From the NCBI RefSeq assembly GCF_045055655.1, contig NZ_JBANFI010000008.1, positions 12,501 to 76,500 on the forward strand: a stretch of 64,000 nt of DNA, written 5' to 3'. This document shows, in pieces, positions 1 to 7,979 of this stretch. Below the pieces are notes generated by a model that was not told the DNA's origin, did no database searches, and worked only from the letters and a program-made list of their open reading frames with translations. This DNA is from Marinospirillum alkalitolerans (lineage in GTDB: Bacteria; Pseudomonadota; Gammaproteobacteria; Pseudomonadales; Halomonadaceae). A program made the position numbers and the translations under genes. Each line of letters begins with the position of its first letter. The first letter of the stretch is position 1.

Positions 1-2
1 CC

Positions 3-557
3 CTGCTGCGCCATCTTCATCAGCTTGAAGTCTCGGTTTCTCATACCACGCGTGCGCCTCGTCCCGGTGAGGTTGATGGCGTGAATTATCATTTCACCAC
101 ACCGGCTGCTTTTCAGCAGCTGATCGCTGAAGATGTTTTTTTTGAATGGGCCGAGGTGTTTGGCAACTTCTATGGCACCAGCCAACAGAGCGTTGAGGCC
201 CGTTTGGCTGCGGGTGTGGATGTCATTCTTGAGATAGATTGGCAAGGCGCGCAGCAGGTCAGACAAAAAATGCCGCAAGCACTGAGCATTTTTATTCTGC
301 CACCTTCTTTAGAAGCCCTGCAGCAGCGTTTGACTCAGCGTGGTCAAGATTCCGCTGAAGTCATTGCAGGGCGGATGGCGCAGGCGCAGAGCGAGATGAG
401 TCATTGGGCCGAGTTTGATTATCTGGTCATTAATGATGACTTTGATCAGGCGCTGGCCGATCTGAGCGCGATTTTTCAAGCTCAGCGTCTCACGCGTGAG
501 CGTCAGGCAAGGGTACAGCAAGCGCGTTTGACCAACTTGCTGGCCTCAGCATCTTGA
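3..557 (+). CDS. gmk: Guanylate kinase, 5' truncated by the window edge
   Basis: Phosphorylates GMP to GDP with ATP in the cytoplasm. The reading frame is open from base 3, with no start inside the window; 184 codons remain. The first visible residues (LLRHLHQLEVSVSHTTR) lie just after the P-loop, so about 20-25 N-terminal residues including the Walker A motif are outside. The GMP-binding segment SHTTRAPRPGEVDGVNYHF, the FGNFYGTS loop, IDWQGAQQVRQ and the RGQDS lid segment are all present. A GTG at 81 is only an internal valine. The gene is followed by rpoZ and spoT, the usual order in gammaproteobacteria. Truncation is due to the window only; I see no sign of decay. Confidence 0.96.
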   Translation: MLRHLHQLEVSVSHTTRAPRPGEVDGVNYHFTTPAAFQQLIAEDVFFEWAEVFGNFYGTSQQSVEARLAAGVDVILEIDWQGAQQVRQKMPQALSIFILPPSLEALQQRLTQRGQDSAEVIAGRMAQAQSEMSHWAEFDYLVINDDFDQALADLSAIFQAQRLTRERQARVQQARLTNLLASAS

Positions 558-628
558 ATCATCCGCCTGTCTGAGGGTTTGCGCTTGGCGATGTTGGATT
601 GAAATTGACCGTACAAGGCTCATGGACT

Positions 629-648
629 CAGAGTCAACTCTGCTTTTT
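629..648 (+). terminator. Weak intrinsic terminator after gmk
   Basis: A 5-bp stem CAGAG/CTCTG with a TCAA loop is followed by CTTTTTC. The stem is short, so termination would be partial at best. It lies in the 276-bp gap between gmk and rpoZ, which otherwise shows only the rpoZ promoter candidate. Confidence 0.3.
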
Positions 649-760
649 CGATCCACTTCGCCTGCGCGCATGACGTTGATCAGAGGTTCCTGAGGTTGCA
701 TTGCAGCAAAAAAAGATCTAAGAATTCCGTCAGGGTCGGTGTGAAAACCGTCTGCGCCCC

Positions 761-789
761 TTGTTGCGCTGCGGCTAGCTCCGTACAAT
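761..789 (+). promoter_or_regulatory. Sigma-70-like promoter for rpoZ-spoT
   Basis: TTGTTG (761-766), 17-bp spacer, TACAAT (784-789). The predicted start is about 40 bp before rpoZ. No other better -35/-10 pair is seen in the gmk-rpoZ gap. Confidence 0.55.
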
Positions 790-833
790 AACCCTTCTCT
801 TTCATTATTTAGTTTAAAGTCAGGTGCTCACTC

Positions 834-1088
834 ATGGCTCGTGTCACTGTTGAAGATTGTTTGGATCACGTTGAAAACCGTTTTGAGTTGGTGATGGTTG
901 CCACCAAACGTGCGCGTCAGCTGACGCTGGGCGGACAAGATCCACAAATCCCCTGGGAAAATGATAAGGCGACCGTCGTCGCACTGCGCGAAATCGCTGA
1001 TGGCCTGGTGAGTGCTTCGATTCTTGATGAAGCTGAGGTCAAGCCTGCGGTGGAGCCTAGCCACGACATGCAGCCGCAGGAGTATTGA
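834..1088 (+). CDS. rpoZ: DNA-directed RNA polymerase omega subunit
   Basis: Small RNA polymerase subunit (84 residues) that helps assemble the beta' subunit and forms part of a ppGpp-binding site with it. The N-terminus MARVTVEDCLDHVENRFELV and the segments ATKRARQL and NDKATVVALREIA are the hallmark of omega. Length is close to the usual 80-91 residues; the C-terminal tail (EPSHDMQPQEY) is variable in the family. It precedes spoT by 58 bp and they are probably co-transcribed from the promoter at 761-789. Pairing of omega and SpoT in one operon is conserved in the class. Confidence 0.97.
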   Translation: MARVTVEDCLDHVENRFELVMVATKRARQLTLGGQDPQIPWENDKATVVALREIADGLVSASILDEAEVKPAVEPSHDMQPQEY

Positions 1089-1146
1089 TTCGATGCCCTT
1101 CCTACCCGTCATTCAGTTGAGCCTTTAAAAGCCGTGGAGTCGGGTA

Positions 1147-3267
1147 ATGAATACCATCGAAGATTTATGCGACCGTTTAAAAGGCTATCTCCCTGCTGAA
1201 GAGATTCAGCAGGTTCGTCGCGCCTACTACTATGCTGAGCAGGCCCATGATGGCCAGAAACGCAGCTCCGGCGAACCCTATGTGACGCATCCCCTTGCGG
1301 TGGCCACCATTCTGGCTAACCTGCATCTTGATCATCAAGCACTGATGGCCGCTTTGCTGCATGATGTGATTGAAGATACCGGCGTGAATAAAGAAGCCAT
1401 TAGTCAGCAGTTTGGCGAGTCAGTTGCTGAGCTGGTGGATGGCGTTTCTAAGCTGACCCAGATTAAGTTTGAATCCAAGGCCGAAGCTCAGGCTGAGAAC
1501 TTTCGCAAGATGGTCTTGGCGATGGCCGAAGACATCCGCGTTATTCTGGTGAAGCTGGCGGACCGTTTGCACAATATGCGCACGCTGGGTGCACTGCGCG
1601 CAGATAAAAAACGCCGCATCGCTAAAGAAACACTCGAAATCTATGCGCCAATCGCTAATCGTCTGGGCATTAATACACTGCGTCTTGAACTCGAAGATCT
1701 CAGCTTTCAAGCCATCTATCCGATGCGCTACGAACGCCTGAAGCGTGCGGTGCAGAAGGTGCGCGGTCATCGCAAAGAAGTGGTGAAGAAAATCCAAAAT
1801 CGCCTGCAAGAGCGCTTGGATCAAGATGGCTTGTCTGGCCGTGTCGTTGGGCGGGAGAAGAATGTCCTGTCGCTCTATCGCAAGATGAAGCACCAGAAAA
1901 AATCCTTCCATGAAATCATGGATGTCTATGCTTTTCGGGTGCTGACGGAGAGTGTCGATGACTGCTACCGTGTTCTGGGTAGCGTGCATAATACCTATAA
2001 GCCAGTGCCTGGCCGATTCAAAGATTATATTGCCATCCCCAAGGCCAATGGCTATCAATCCCTGCATACCACCTTGTTTGGTTTGAGCGGCATGCCGATA
2101 GAGGTGCAGATTCGCACCCGTGAAATGGAAGCCATGGCCAACAATGGTGTGGCCGCTCACTGGCTTTATAAAGCGGGCCAGACTGAACGTCCCATTGCTG
2201 AGGGCAGCCATGCCCGTGCGCGCCAGTGGGTGAAGGGGTTGCTGGAGATGCAGCAGCGTGCTGGAGACTCGCTGGAGTTTATCGAGCATGTGAAGGTCGA
2301 TCTGTTTCCAGATGAGATCTACGTCTTCACGCCGCGCGGCGATATTATGGAGCTGCCCAAAGGCTCGAATGCGGTTGATTTTGCCTATGCAGTGCACACG
2401 GATATAGGGCATGCCTGTGTGGCCTGTCGCGTTGATCGCAAATTGGCGCCGCTTTCGATGAAGCTAGAAAGCGGACAAACCGTTGAAGTGATCACCGCAC
2501 CTGGAGCGCGCCCCAATCTGGCTTGGCTCTCTTTTGTGACCACGGCCAAAGCCAGATCCGCTATTCGTCATTATCTGAAACAGCAGCAGCGCACGGAATC
2601 AGAAGCCTTGGGTCGGCGTTTGCTTGAAAAAGCCCTCTTACAATTCGATGTGCAGCTAGAGCAGCTGGCCCCTGAACGGCTAGAGCAGCTGGCGCAGGAG
2701 ATGGAGCTGGATTCCGTCTCTGCTCTGATGGCTTCGATTGGTTTGGGTGAGCGCATGGCCTATGCCGTTGCACGTCGCTTGCTCGATCAGCAGAAGTATG
2801 AAGAAAAACCGCGTCAGGACAGCAGTTCGGCGATGATTATTCATGGCACTGAGGGCATGGTGATCAGCTTTGCGCGCTGCTGTCGTCCTATCCCTGGTGA
2901 CTCGATTCTTGGCCATATCAGCTTTGGCAGTGGCATCGTTGTGCATCGTGATACCTGTCGTAATCTGGCCGATATTCGTGACAATCTCGATAAGTGCCTG
3001 CCACTTGAATGGGCGGCAGAGACAGAAGGTGATTTTGCTGTGCATCTGCGTCTGGTGATCGAACATCAGCGTGGCATGATTGCACGCATTGCCACTTTGG
3101 TGACGGAGATGGATGCTAACTTGGAGCGTATCAGTGTGGATGATCGAGACGCCAAGCTCTCGACGCTGACCTTGGAACTCTCAGTGAAAAATCGGGTGCA
3201 TTTGGCGCGTGTCATGAAGCACTTGCGTCTGATTCCAGAAGTCGGCAAAGTGGTACGTTTACGTTAA
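1147..3267 (+). CDS. spoT: Bifunctional (p)ppGpp synthase/hydrolase SpoT
   Basis: Makes and degrades the stringent-response alarmone (p)ppGpp. Domains of the 706-residue protein in order: HD hydrolase with the intact metal pair H72-D73 in LLHDVIEDT (an inactive HD would mark RelA); synthetase domain around residues 235-320 with GREKNVLSLYRKM and the RFKDYIAIPKANGYQSLHTT segment; TGS domain around 390-445 (VDLFPDEIYVFTPRGDIMEL); the Cys-rich/RIS region with FARCCRPIPGD; and a C-terminal ACT domain from about 630. Hydrolase residues and the synthetase core both look intact, supporting SpoT rather than RelA. The position after rpoZ agrees. Confidence 0.97.
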   Translation: MNTIEDLCDRLKGYLPAEEIQQVRRAYYYAEQAHDGQKRSSGEPYVTHPLAVATILANLHLDHQALMAALLHDVIEDTGVNKEAISQQFGESVAELVDGVSKLTQIKFESKAEAQAENFRKMVLAMAEDIRVILVKLADRLHNMRTLGALRADKKRRIAKETLEIYAPIANRLGINTLRLELEDLSFQAIYPMRYERLKRAVQKVRGHRKEVVKKIQNRLQERLDQDGLSGRVVGREKNVLSLYRKMKHQKKSFHEIMDVYAFRVLTESVDDCYRVLGSVHNTYKPVPGRFKDYIAIPKANGYQSLHTTLFGLSGMPIEVQIRTREMEAMANNGVAAHWLYKAGQTERPIAEGSHARARQWVKGLLEMQQRAGDSLEFIEHVKVDLFPDEIYVFTPRGDIMELPKGSNAVDFAYAVHTDIGHACVACRVDRKLAPLSMKLESGQTVEVITAPGARPNLAWLSFVTTAKARSAIRHYLKQQQRTESEALGRRLLEKALLQFDVQLEQLAPERLEQLAQEMELDSVSALMASIGLGERMAYAVARRLLDQQKYEEKPRQDSSSAMIIHGTEGMVISFARCCRPIPGDSILGHISFGSGIVVHRDTCRNLADIRDNLDKCLPLEWAAETEGDFAVHLRLVIEHQRGMIARIATLVTEMDANLERISVDDRDAKLSTLTLELSVKNRVHLARVMKHLRLIPEVGKVVRLR

Positions 3268-3289
3268 CAGCATAAAGAGGATGGATGTG

Positions 3290-3679
3290 ATGAGTAATCG
3301 TGCAGTGATTTCAACGGACCAAGCCCCTCAGGCCATCGGCACCTACTCCCAGGCAGTGAAGGCCGGTAACACCGTTTATCTTTCTGGTCAGATCGCTCTT
3401 GATCCCAAAACCATGGAGCTGGTGACCAGCAGTTTTGAAGATCAGGTGGTGCAAGTATTTGAGAACCTCAAGGCCGTTTGCGAAGCCGCTGGCGGTGGAT
3501 TAGAGGATCTGGTGAAGCTAAATCTTTACCTCACCGATCTGGGCCACTTTGCCTTGGTCAATGAAGTGATGGCACGCTACTTCCAGCAGCCCTATCCCGC
3601 TCGCGCCGCAGTCCAAGTCTCTGCTCTGCCTAAGGGCGCTGAGTTTGAAGCAGAAGGCGTGATGGTGATCGGCGACTAG
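3290..3679 (+). CDS. ridA: RidA family reactive intermediate/imine deaminase
   Basis: Hydrolyses 2-aminoacrylate and related enamines/imines released by PLP enzymes, protecting them from damage. The 129-residue product has the family signature TDQAPQAIGTYSQAVKAG, LSGQIALDP and the C-terminal block PARAAVQVSALPKGAEFE with the conserved carboxylate-binding arginine. The frame opens at an ATG at 3281, but AAAGAGG sits directly against it; the ATG at 3290 (MSNRAVIST) has that ribosome site at a workable distance and matches family starts. It follows spoT by about 22 bp, a conserved neighbourhood. Confidence 0.93.
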   Translation: MSNRAVISTDQAPQAIGTYSQAVKAGNTVYLSGQIALDPKTMELVTSSFEDQVVQVFENLKAVCEAAGGGLEDLVKLNLYLTDLGHFALVNEVMARYFQQPYPARAAVQVSALPKGAEFEAEGVMVIGD

Positions 3680-3698
3680 CTTGTCTCCTTCTCGTCTG

Positions 3699-3725
3699 AC
3701 CCCGCTCATCTTGGCGGGGTTTTTT
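3699..3725 (+). terminator. Intrinsic terminator after ridA
   Basis: Stem ACCCCGC/GCGGGGT with an 8-nt loop, followed by a run of five to six T. Ends the rpoZ-spoT-ridA unit. Confidence 0.85.
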
Positions 3726-3748
3726 ATAGGGGCTAGCTGCGCTCTGCC

Positions 3749-4390
3749 TTAGGGTTGGCGGCGTGCATCAGGGTGATGCGGCGTAAAAGGCTCGAAGTCT
3801 GTTGCCTGCATCAGATGGCCGAGCTTGCTGGCTTTGGTGCTGAGATAATCCTCATTAAAAGGATTGCGTCCAGTTGTGAGCGGCACGCGATCGGCCACTG
3901 TCAGGCCATAGCCTTCTAGCGCCTTTAACTTACGCGGATTATTGGTCATCAGGCGGACTGATTGAATGCCTAGATGCTCCAGCATTGGCTGCAACATCGA
4001 GTAGTCGCGCTGATCAGCAGCAAAGCCAAGGCGTTCATTGGCTTCAACTGTATCTGCGCCCTGATCCTGTAAATGATAGGCGCGAATCTTATTCAACAGG
4101 CCAATGCCTCGCCCTTCCTGACGCAGATAAAAGAGCGCACCGCGTTTTTCGGCTGCAATGCGCTTCAAAGCTTCCTGAAGCTGAAAACCACAATCGCAGC
4201 GTAAAGAAAACAGGGCGTCGCCAGTTAAGCATTCAGAATGGATGCGGGCCAGCACGGGTTGTTGATCAGCAAAAGAACCGAGCGTCAGCGCGACATGCTC
4301 CTGTCCGCTGCTGGTTTCTTCAAAGCCATGCATAGTAAAGGTAGCCCAGGGTGTGGGCAGTTTAGATGAGGCGATAAAACGCAAGGTCAC
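3749..4390 (-). CDS. ribA: GTP cyclohydrolase II
   Basis: First step of riboflavin synthesis: GTP to 2,5-diamino-6-ribosylamino-pyrimidinone 5'-phosphate, formate and pyrophosphate. Family motifs: KLPTPWATF at the N-terminus, the zinc-binding cysteines in SECLTGDALFSLRCDCG, the GTP/catalytic segment YLRQEGRGIGL and the C-terminal NPRKLKALEGYG. The frame extends up to an ATG at 4441, but the promoter -10 box lies only 8-13 bp before that codon. The GTG at 4390 has TAAGAGA 7 bp upstream and gives an N-terminus like that of E. coli RibA, so I use it (213 residues). It stands alone, divergent from hemE. Confidence 0.93.
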   Translation of the reverse strand: MTLRFIASSKLPTPWATFTMHGFEETSSGQEHVALTLGSFADQQPVLARIHSECLTGDALFSLRCDCGFQLQEALKRIAAEKRGALFYLRQEGRGIGLLNKIRAYHLQDQGADTVEANERLGFAADQRDYSMLQPMLEHLGIQSVRLMTNNPRKLKALEGYGLTVADRVPLTTGRNPFNEDYLSTKASKLGHLMQATDFEPFTPHHPDARRQP

Positions 4391-4451
4391 AGGTTGTTCT
4401 CTTATCGATAGGGTGGAAGGAGAGCAAGCTTGGTGCAGCATTAATCCGACT

Positions 4452-4480
4452 ATTGTACTCGGATAGCGCGCATTCGACAG
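4452..4480 (-). promoter_or_regulatory. Sigma-70-like promoter for ribA
   Basis: On the minus strand CTGTCG (4480-4475), 17-bp spacer, TACAAT (4457-4452). The implied transcript start falls near 4445, which argues for the GTG start of ribA at 4390 instead of the ATG at 4441. Confidence 0.5.
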
Positions 4481-4620
4481 CTTTCGATCGTATTTTGTTG
4501 AACAAGTTGATCCACTCAGTGCTGGGCCGGACTTTTTTGTATCTCATCGTGTACCCTGATGCGAGGCAGGCTACAATAGATCCAGCCATTTTAGTGATTT
4601 CTTGTTGATTAGGAAGGTTT

Positions 4621-5691
4621 ATGACTGAGCTTAAAAATGATCGTTTCTTGCGCGCGCTGCTGCGTCAGCCTGTAGACAAAACGCCTGTTTGGATGATGCG
4701 TCAAGCCGGACGCTATCTACCTGAGTACAAGGCGACCCGTCAGCAAGCTGGTAATTTTATGGATTTATGCCGCAATACTGAGCTGGCTTGTGAAGTGACT
4801 TTACAGCCCTTGGAGCGCTTTGAGCTGGATGCCGCGATCCTCTTCTCAGACATTCTGACTATTCCTGATGCGATGGGCCTGGGCCTCTATTTTGAAGCAG
4901 GCGAGGGTCCGCGCTTTAAAAAGACCGTACGCACGGCAGCTGAAGTCGAAGCCTTACCCATTCCCGATGTTGAGACTGATCTGGATTATGTGATGAATGC
5001 TGTGCGCATGATTCGCCAAGAGCTGAATGGCCGTGTGCCGCTGATCGGTTTTTCTGGCAGTCCGTGGACCTTGGCCACCTATATGATCGAAGGCCAAGGC
5101 AGTCGAGAGTATCGTCATGCCAAGGGTCTGCTCTATGGTCAGCCAGAGGTGATGCACCAGCTGCTGGATAAGCTGGCGCAAACGGTCACGGCCTATTTGA
5201 ATGCCCAGATACGTGCTGGTGCTCAAGCCGTGCAGATCTTTGATTCTTGGGGTGGTGCCTTGTCAACGCCTGCCTACCTTGAGTTTTCGCTCAAGTATAT
5301 GCAGCAGATCGTTGATGGCTTGATCCGTGAGCAGGATGGTCGCCGTGTCCCAGTGATTCTGTTCACCAAGGGCGGTGGCCAGTGGCTTGAAGCCATGGCT
5401 GCGACAGGTGCTGATGCCCTCGGTCTGGATTGGACGACAGAAATGAGCGATGCGCGTGCTCGCGTGGGCCATCAGGTTGCGCTTCAAGGCAATATGGACC
5501 CCAGCGCGCTATTTGGTTCGCCAGCGTCCATTCGTCAGGAAGTGCAGCGTATCCTGACCAGCTATGGCCCAGGAACAGGCCATGTCTTTAATCTGGGGCA
5601 TGGTATTAATCAGTTTGCTGATCCAGAACATGCGCGCGTGCTGATTGATGCCGTGCATGAACTGAGCTTGCCGCTGCACCAGGGCAGCTAA
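4621..5691 (+). CDS. hemE: Uroporphyrinogen decarboxylase
   Basis: Decarboxylates the four acetate side chains of uroporphyrinogen III to give coproporphyrinogen III in heme synthesis. The 356-residue length is typical. Visible motifs: PVWMMRQAGRYLPEY with the substrate-binding arginines, the FSDILTIPDAMG segment with the catalytic aspartate, GFSGSPWTLATYM, and the C-terminal FNLGHGI. AGGAAGG lies just before the ATG. The region upstream to the divergent ribA has a TACAAT at 4572-4577 that could be the -10 box, without a good -35. Confidence 0.97.
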   Translation: MTELKNDRFLRALLRQPVDKTPVWMMRQAGRYLPEYKATRQQAGNFMDLCRNTELACEVTLQPLERFELDAAILFSDILTIPDAMGLGLYFEAGEGPRFKKTVRTAAEVEALPIPDVETDLDYVMNAVRMIRQELNGRVPLIGFSGSPWTLATYMIEGQGSREYRHAKGLLYGQPEVMHQLLDKLAQTVTAYLNAQIRAGAQAVQIFDSWGGALSTPAYLEFSLKYMQQIVDGLIREQDGRRVPVILFTKGGGQWLEAMAATGADALGLDWTTEMSDARARVGHQVALQGNMDPSALFGSPASIRQEVQRILTSYGPGTGHVFNLGHGINQFADPEHARVLIDAVHELSLPLHQGS

Positions 5692-5773
5692 ACGATCGTT
5701 GGTCGTGTTTTTTCTGTGTTCACTGCGATGTTTCCGGTGAGCACAGCCATCTTGCTTCACAGGAGGTTAAGGT

Positions 5774-7933
5774 ATGTTTGCGATGAGTGAAGAGCTTATT
5801 CCCAGTCTCACCCAATGGACAGCAGAGCAGTATGCCGGTCTACTCCCCAAAAGGTTCAGTGCGGATGATTTGGACGCCATGCTTGGCTTAACGATGATTG
5901 ATAATCCCGATCGTCGTCCAGACACCAAACATTGGCTCAGTGAATACAACGGGCTGATGCTAAAAACCTGCTTTAAAGCCAGCCAGCAGCAGGCTGCTTT
6001 TTGGGGTGCTTGGGGTGTTCCGCAAGAAGCTTTTACCTTCTGGATGAAACCTCTTGTGGCCGCTACAGAAAAGGCCGTCGCTGCAGGCCGCGATCCCGAT
6101 GCCGTAGCAGCTGATAATCTGCGTATTGAGAGCCTGTATGCGGTTCGTCTGAGACGCCTAGTGACGGCTTTAACGAAAGAAACCGAGGCCAGCGAGCAAG
6201 AAAAAGAAGAAAAACGCGATTACATTACTCGTCAGGGCCGTAAGCTCAGCTTTGATCGCCAGCAATGTGAATGGGCCTGCACCACACCGGCCGGTCAGGC
6301 TTGGTTGATGGGGCAGCTGGCGGCCTTCCCATTGCTTGAGCATCAATACCACAGCTATGGACAAACCCGCCTGCGTGCGATGAAGAAACTACTGCGCTCG
6401 CTGCTGCAGGTCATCGCCAATGAGCCCTTGAGTGAACTGCGTCGTAACCCTTATCGCAAGGTGTCGGCCGAAGGTGCCAAGCTGCAGACAGATCAGGAAT
6501 ATTTAGAAGATTGCGAGCTGCGCTTACTGGCGCTGCTGGCCCATGATGCTTTTGATGTGCGGCGTTTTGCGCTGGAATCTCCTTATGCGCGTATCGGTGC
6601 CTGCCCGTGGGAGACAGTGGCAGGCTCTGAGCTGTACACGGTGCGTTTGCGCCACTATCCGCGCCCAGAAGGGGTCAAGCCGAATGGCAAAACCTTGTAT
6701 ATGGCCAGCCCGATGATCAACCGTTGTGAGCTGTTTGATTTGGCTCCGGGCAAATCCGTGGTTGAGGGTATGCTTGCACTTGGTTATGACCTCTATATGG
6801 TCGACTATGGCAATCCTGGGCCTGAGCAGAAGCATTTGGGTTTGAACTTCTATGGCAAGACAGTACATGACCGCTATCTTGATCTGGTGATGGAGCGCCA
6901 TCCAGGTCAGGTGATTGAAGTCATGGCCTACTGCATGGGCGGCACCTTGTTTATGCCCTATCTAGCGCGCCGTGTTGAAGAAGCCGCTTTGGAAGGGCGT
7001 GAGCTGAAGATTCGTCAAGTGGTGCTGATGACCACACCCATTCTGTTTGACGATGAGAAGAGCGGACATAAGCCGATGCGGGATGTGATCCGTGAAAGCT
7101 ATGATGCTGAAATCATGCAAACCTTCTTCGGCGAATCCAACCTGCCGCCACAAACCATTGAAGCTGGTATGCATGCGATTCAGCCCGGAGTGGCCTTCAG
7201 TGTGGCCGAAGGCTTCTATGCGCGGGCAAACTTCCCTGGTGCGATTGATGATGCCGCGCCCTTCCTGCATTGGTTGAATTCAGGTACCCGCTTCCCAGCA
7301 AAGGCACACCGTGAATGGATAGAGCGGGTCTTTATTGGTAATGAGATTTGGGAAGGGCGCTACTGCCTGCCTTCTCGCTTCCCTGAACTGGATGGCAAGC
7401 CAGTCAATATGGATGTGCTGAATACAGCTGACTTTGCGATCTTTGATTATCGTGGGCAGCGCGATCCTATTGCGCCTGTTGGTTCCTGTTTAACCAGTGA
7501 ACGCTGGGGCAGCACCAAAGAGAATATTCAGATGACGCGCGGTGGCTTGAACCGGACGATCGAGAAGAATATTGGCCATATCTTTGTGGTCAGTAAAAAG
7601 CTGCTGACGGAGTATTTAGAAACAGCCGCCGACTTCTTGCAAGATGAGCCGCCTGCGCATCAGCCTCAGCCACCTAAAGCCCCTGCTCCTGCAGCCAAAG
7701 AGCCAGCCCCTGAGACCAAGGCAGCTGAGGCCGCTCCAGCGACAACACAGACAGCCTCTGCTGCTCAATCGGCGCAGACTCAGTCGTCAACGCCTGAGAC
7801 ATCGCCGTCGACATCCGCACCACAAACGGCTGCTGCTGAGTCGCCAACCAGCGCGCCTGCCAAGCCGGCTCAGAGAAGAACGCCGGCGCGGAAGAAAACC
7901 ACATCGAGCCGGAAAAAGCCCACTTCTCGTTAA
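5774..7933 (+). CDS. PHA-synthase-like alpha/beta hydrolase with a long Ala/Pro/Lys tail
   Basis: The 719-residue protein resembles polyhydroxyalkanoate synthases. The catalytic triad can be placed by comparison: C387 in AYCMGGT, D564 in RGQRDPIAP, H602 in NIGHIFV. The lipase-like box normally reads GxCxGG; here its first glycine is alanine. The segment GTRFPAKAHREWIERVF matches the region just before the catalytic Asp in PhaC. An N-terminal domain of about 270 residues precedes the hydrolase core. From about residue 622 the protein is low-complexity (Pro, Ala, Thr, Gln, Ser), ending in a basic stretch (RRTPARKKTTSSRKKPTSR) like that of PhaF/AlgP-type proteins. The start is supported by AGGAGG 7 bp upstream. 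No phaB, phasin or second subunit lies next to it; a thiolase is at 40-41 kb. Polymerase activity is inferred; a hydrolase/depolymerase role is possible. Confidence 0.72.
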   Translation: MFAMSEELIPSLTQWTAEQYAGLLPKRFSADDLDAMLGLTMIDNPDRRPDTKHWLSEYNGLMLKTCFKASQQQAAFWGAWGVPQEAFTFWMKPLVAATEKAVAAGRDPDAVAADNLRIESLYAVRLRRLVTALTKETEASEQEKEEKRDYITRQGRKLSFDRQQCEWACTTPAGQAWLMGQLAAFPLLEHQYHSYGQTRLRAMKKLLRSLLQVIANEPLSELRRNPYRKVSAEGAKLQTDQEYLEDCELRLLALLAHDAFDVRRFALESPYARIGACPWETVAGSELYTVRLRHYPRPEGVKPNGKTLYMASPMINRCELFDLAPGKSVVEGMLALGYDLYMVDYGNPGPEQKHLGLNFYGKTVHDRYLDLVMERHPGQVIEVMAYCMGGTLFMPYLARRVEEAALEGRELKIRQVVLMTTPILFDDEKSGHKPMRDVIRESYDAEIMQTFFGESNLPPQTIEAGMHAIQPGVAFSVAEGFYARANFPGAIDDAAPFLHWLNSGTRFPAKAHREWIERVFIGNEIWEGRYCLPSRFPELDGKPVNMDVLNTADFAIFDYRGQRDPIAPVGSCLTSERWGSTKENIQMTRGGLNRTIEKNIGHIFVVSKKLLTEYLETAADFLQDEPPAHQPQPPKAPAPAAKEPAPETKAAEAAPATTQTASAAQSAQTQSSTPETSPSTSAPQTAAAESPTSAPAKPAQRRTPARKKTTSSRKKPTSR

Positions 7934-7979
7934 ATCTGCGGCTGGCTCAGCCACCATCGATTCAGCTCTCGATCTCACT

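Noticed and set aside
546..788. 80-residue minus-strand frame between gmk and rpoZ
   Set aside because: No ribosome site or recognisable motif; overlaps the gmk end and the rpoZ promoter.
1420..2412. 330-residue minus-strand frame inside spoT
   Set aside because: Lies fully antisense to an intact spoT and has shadow-type composition.
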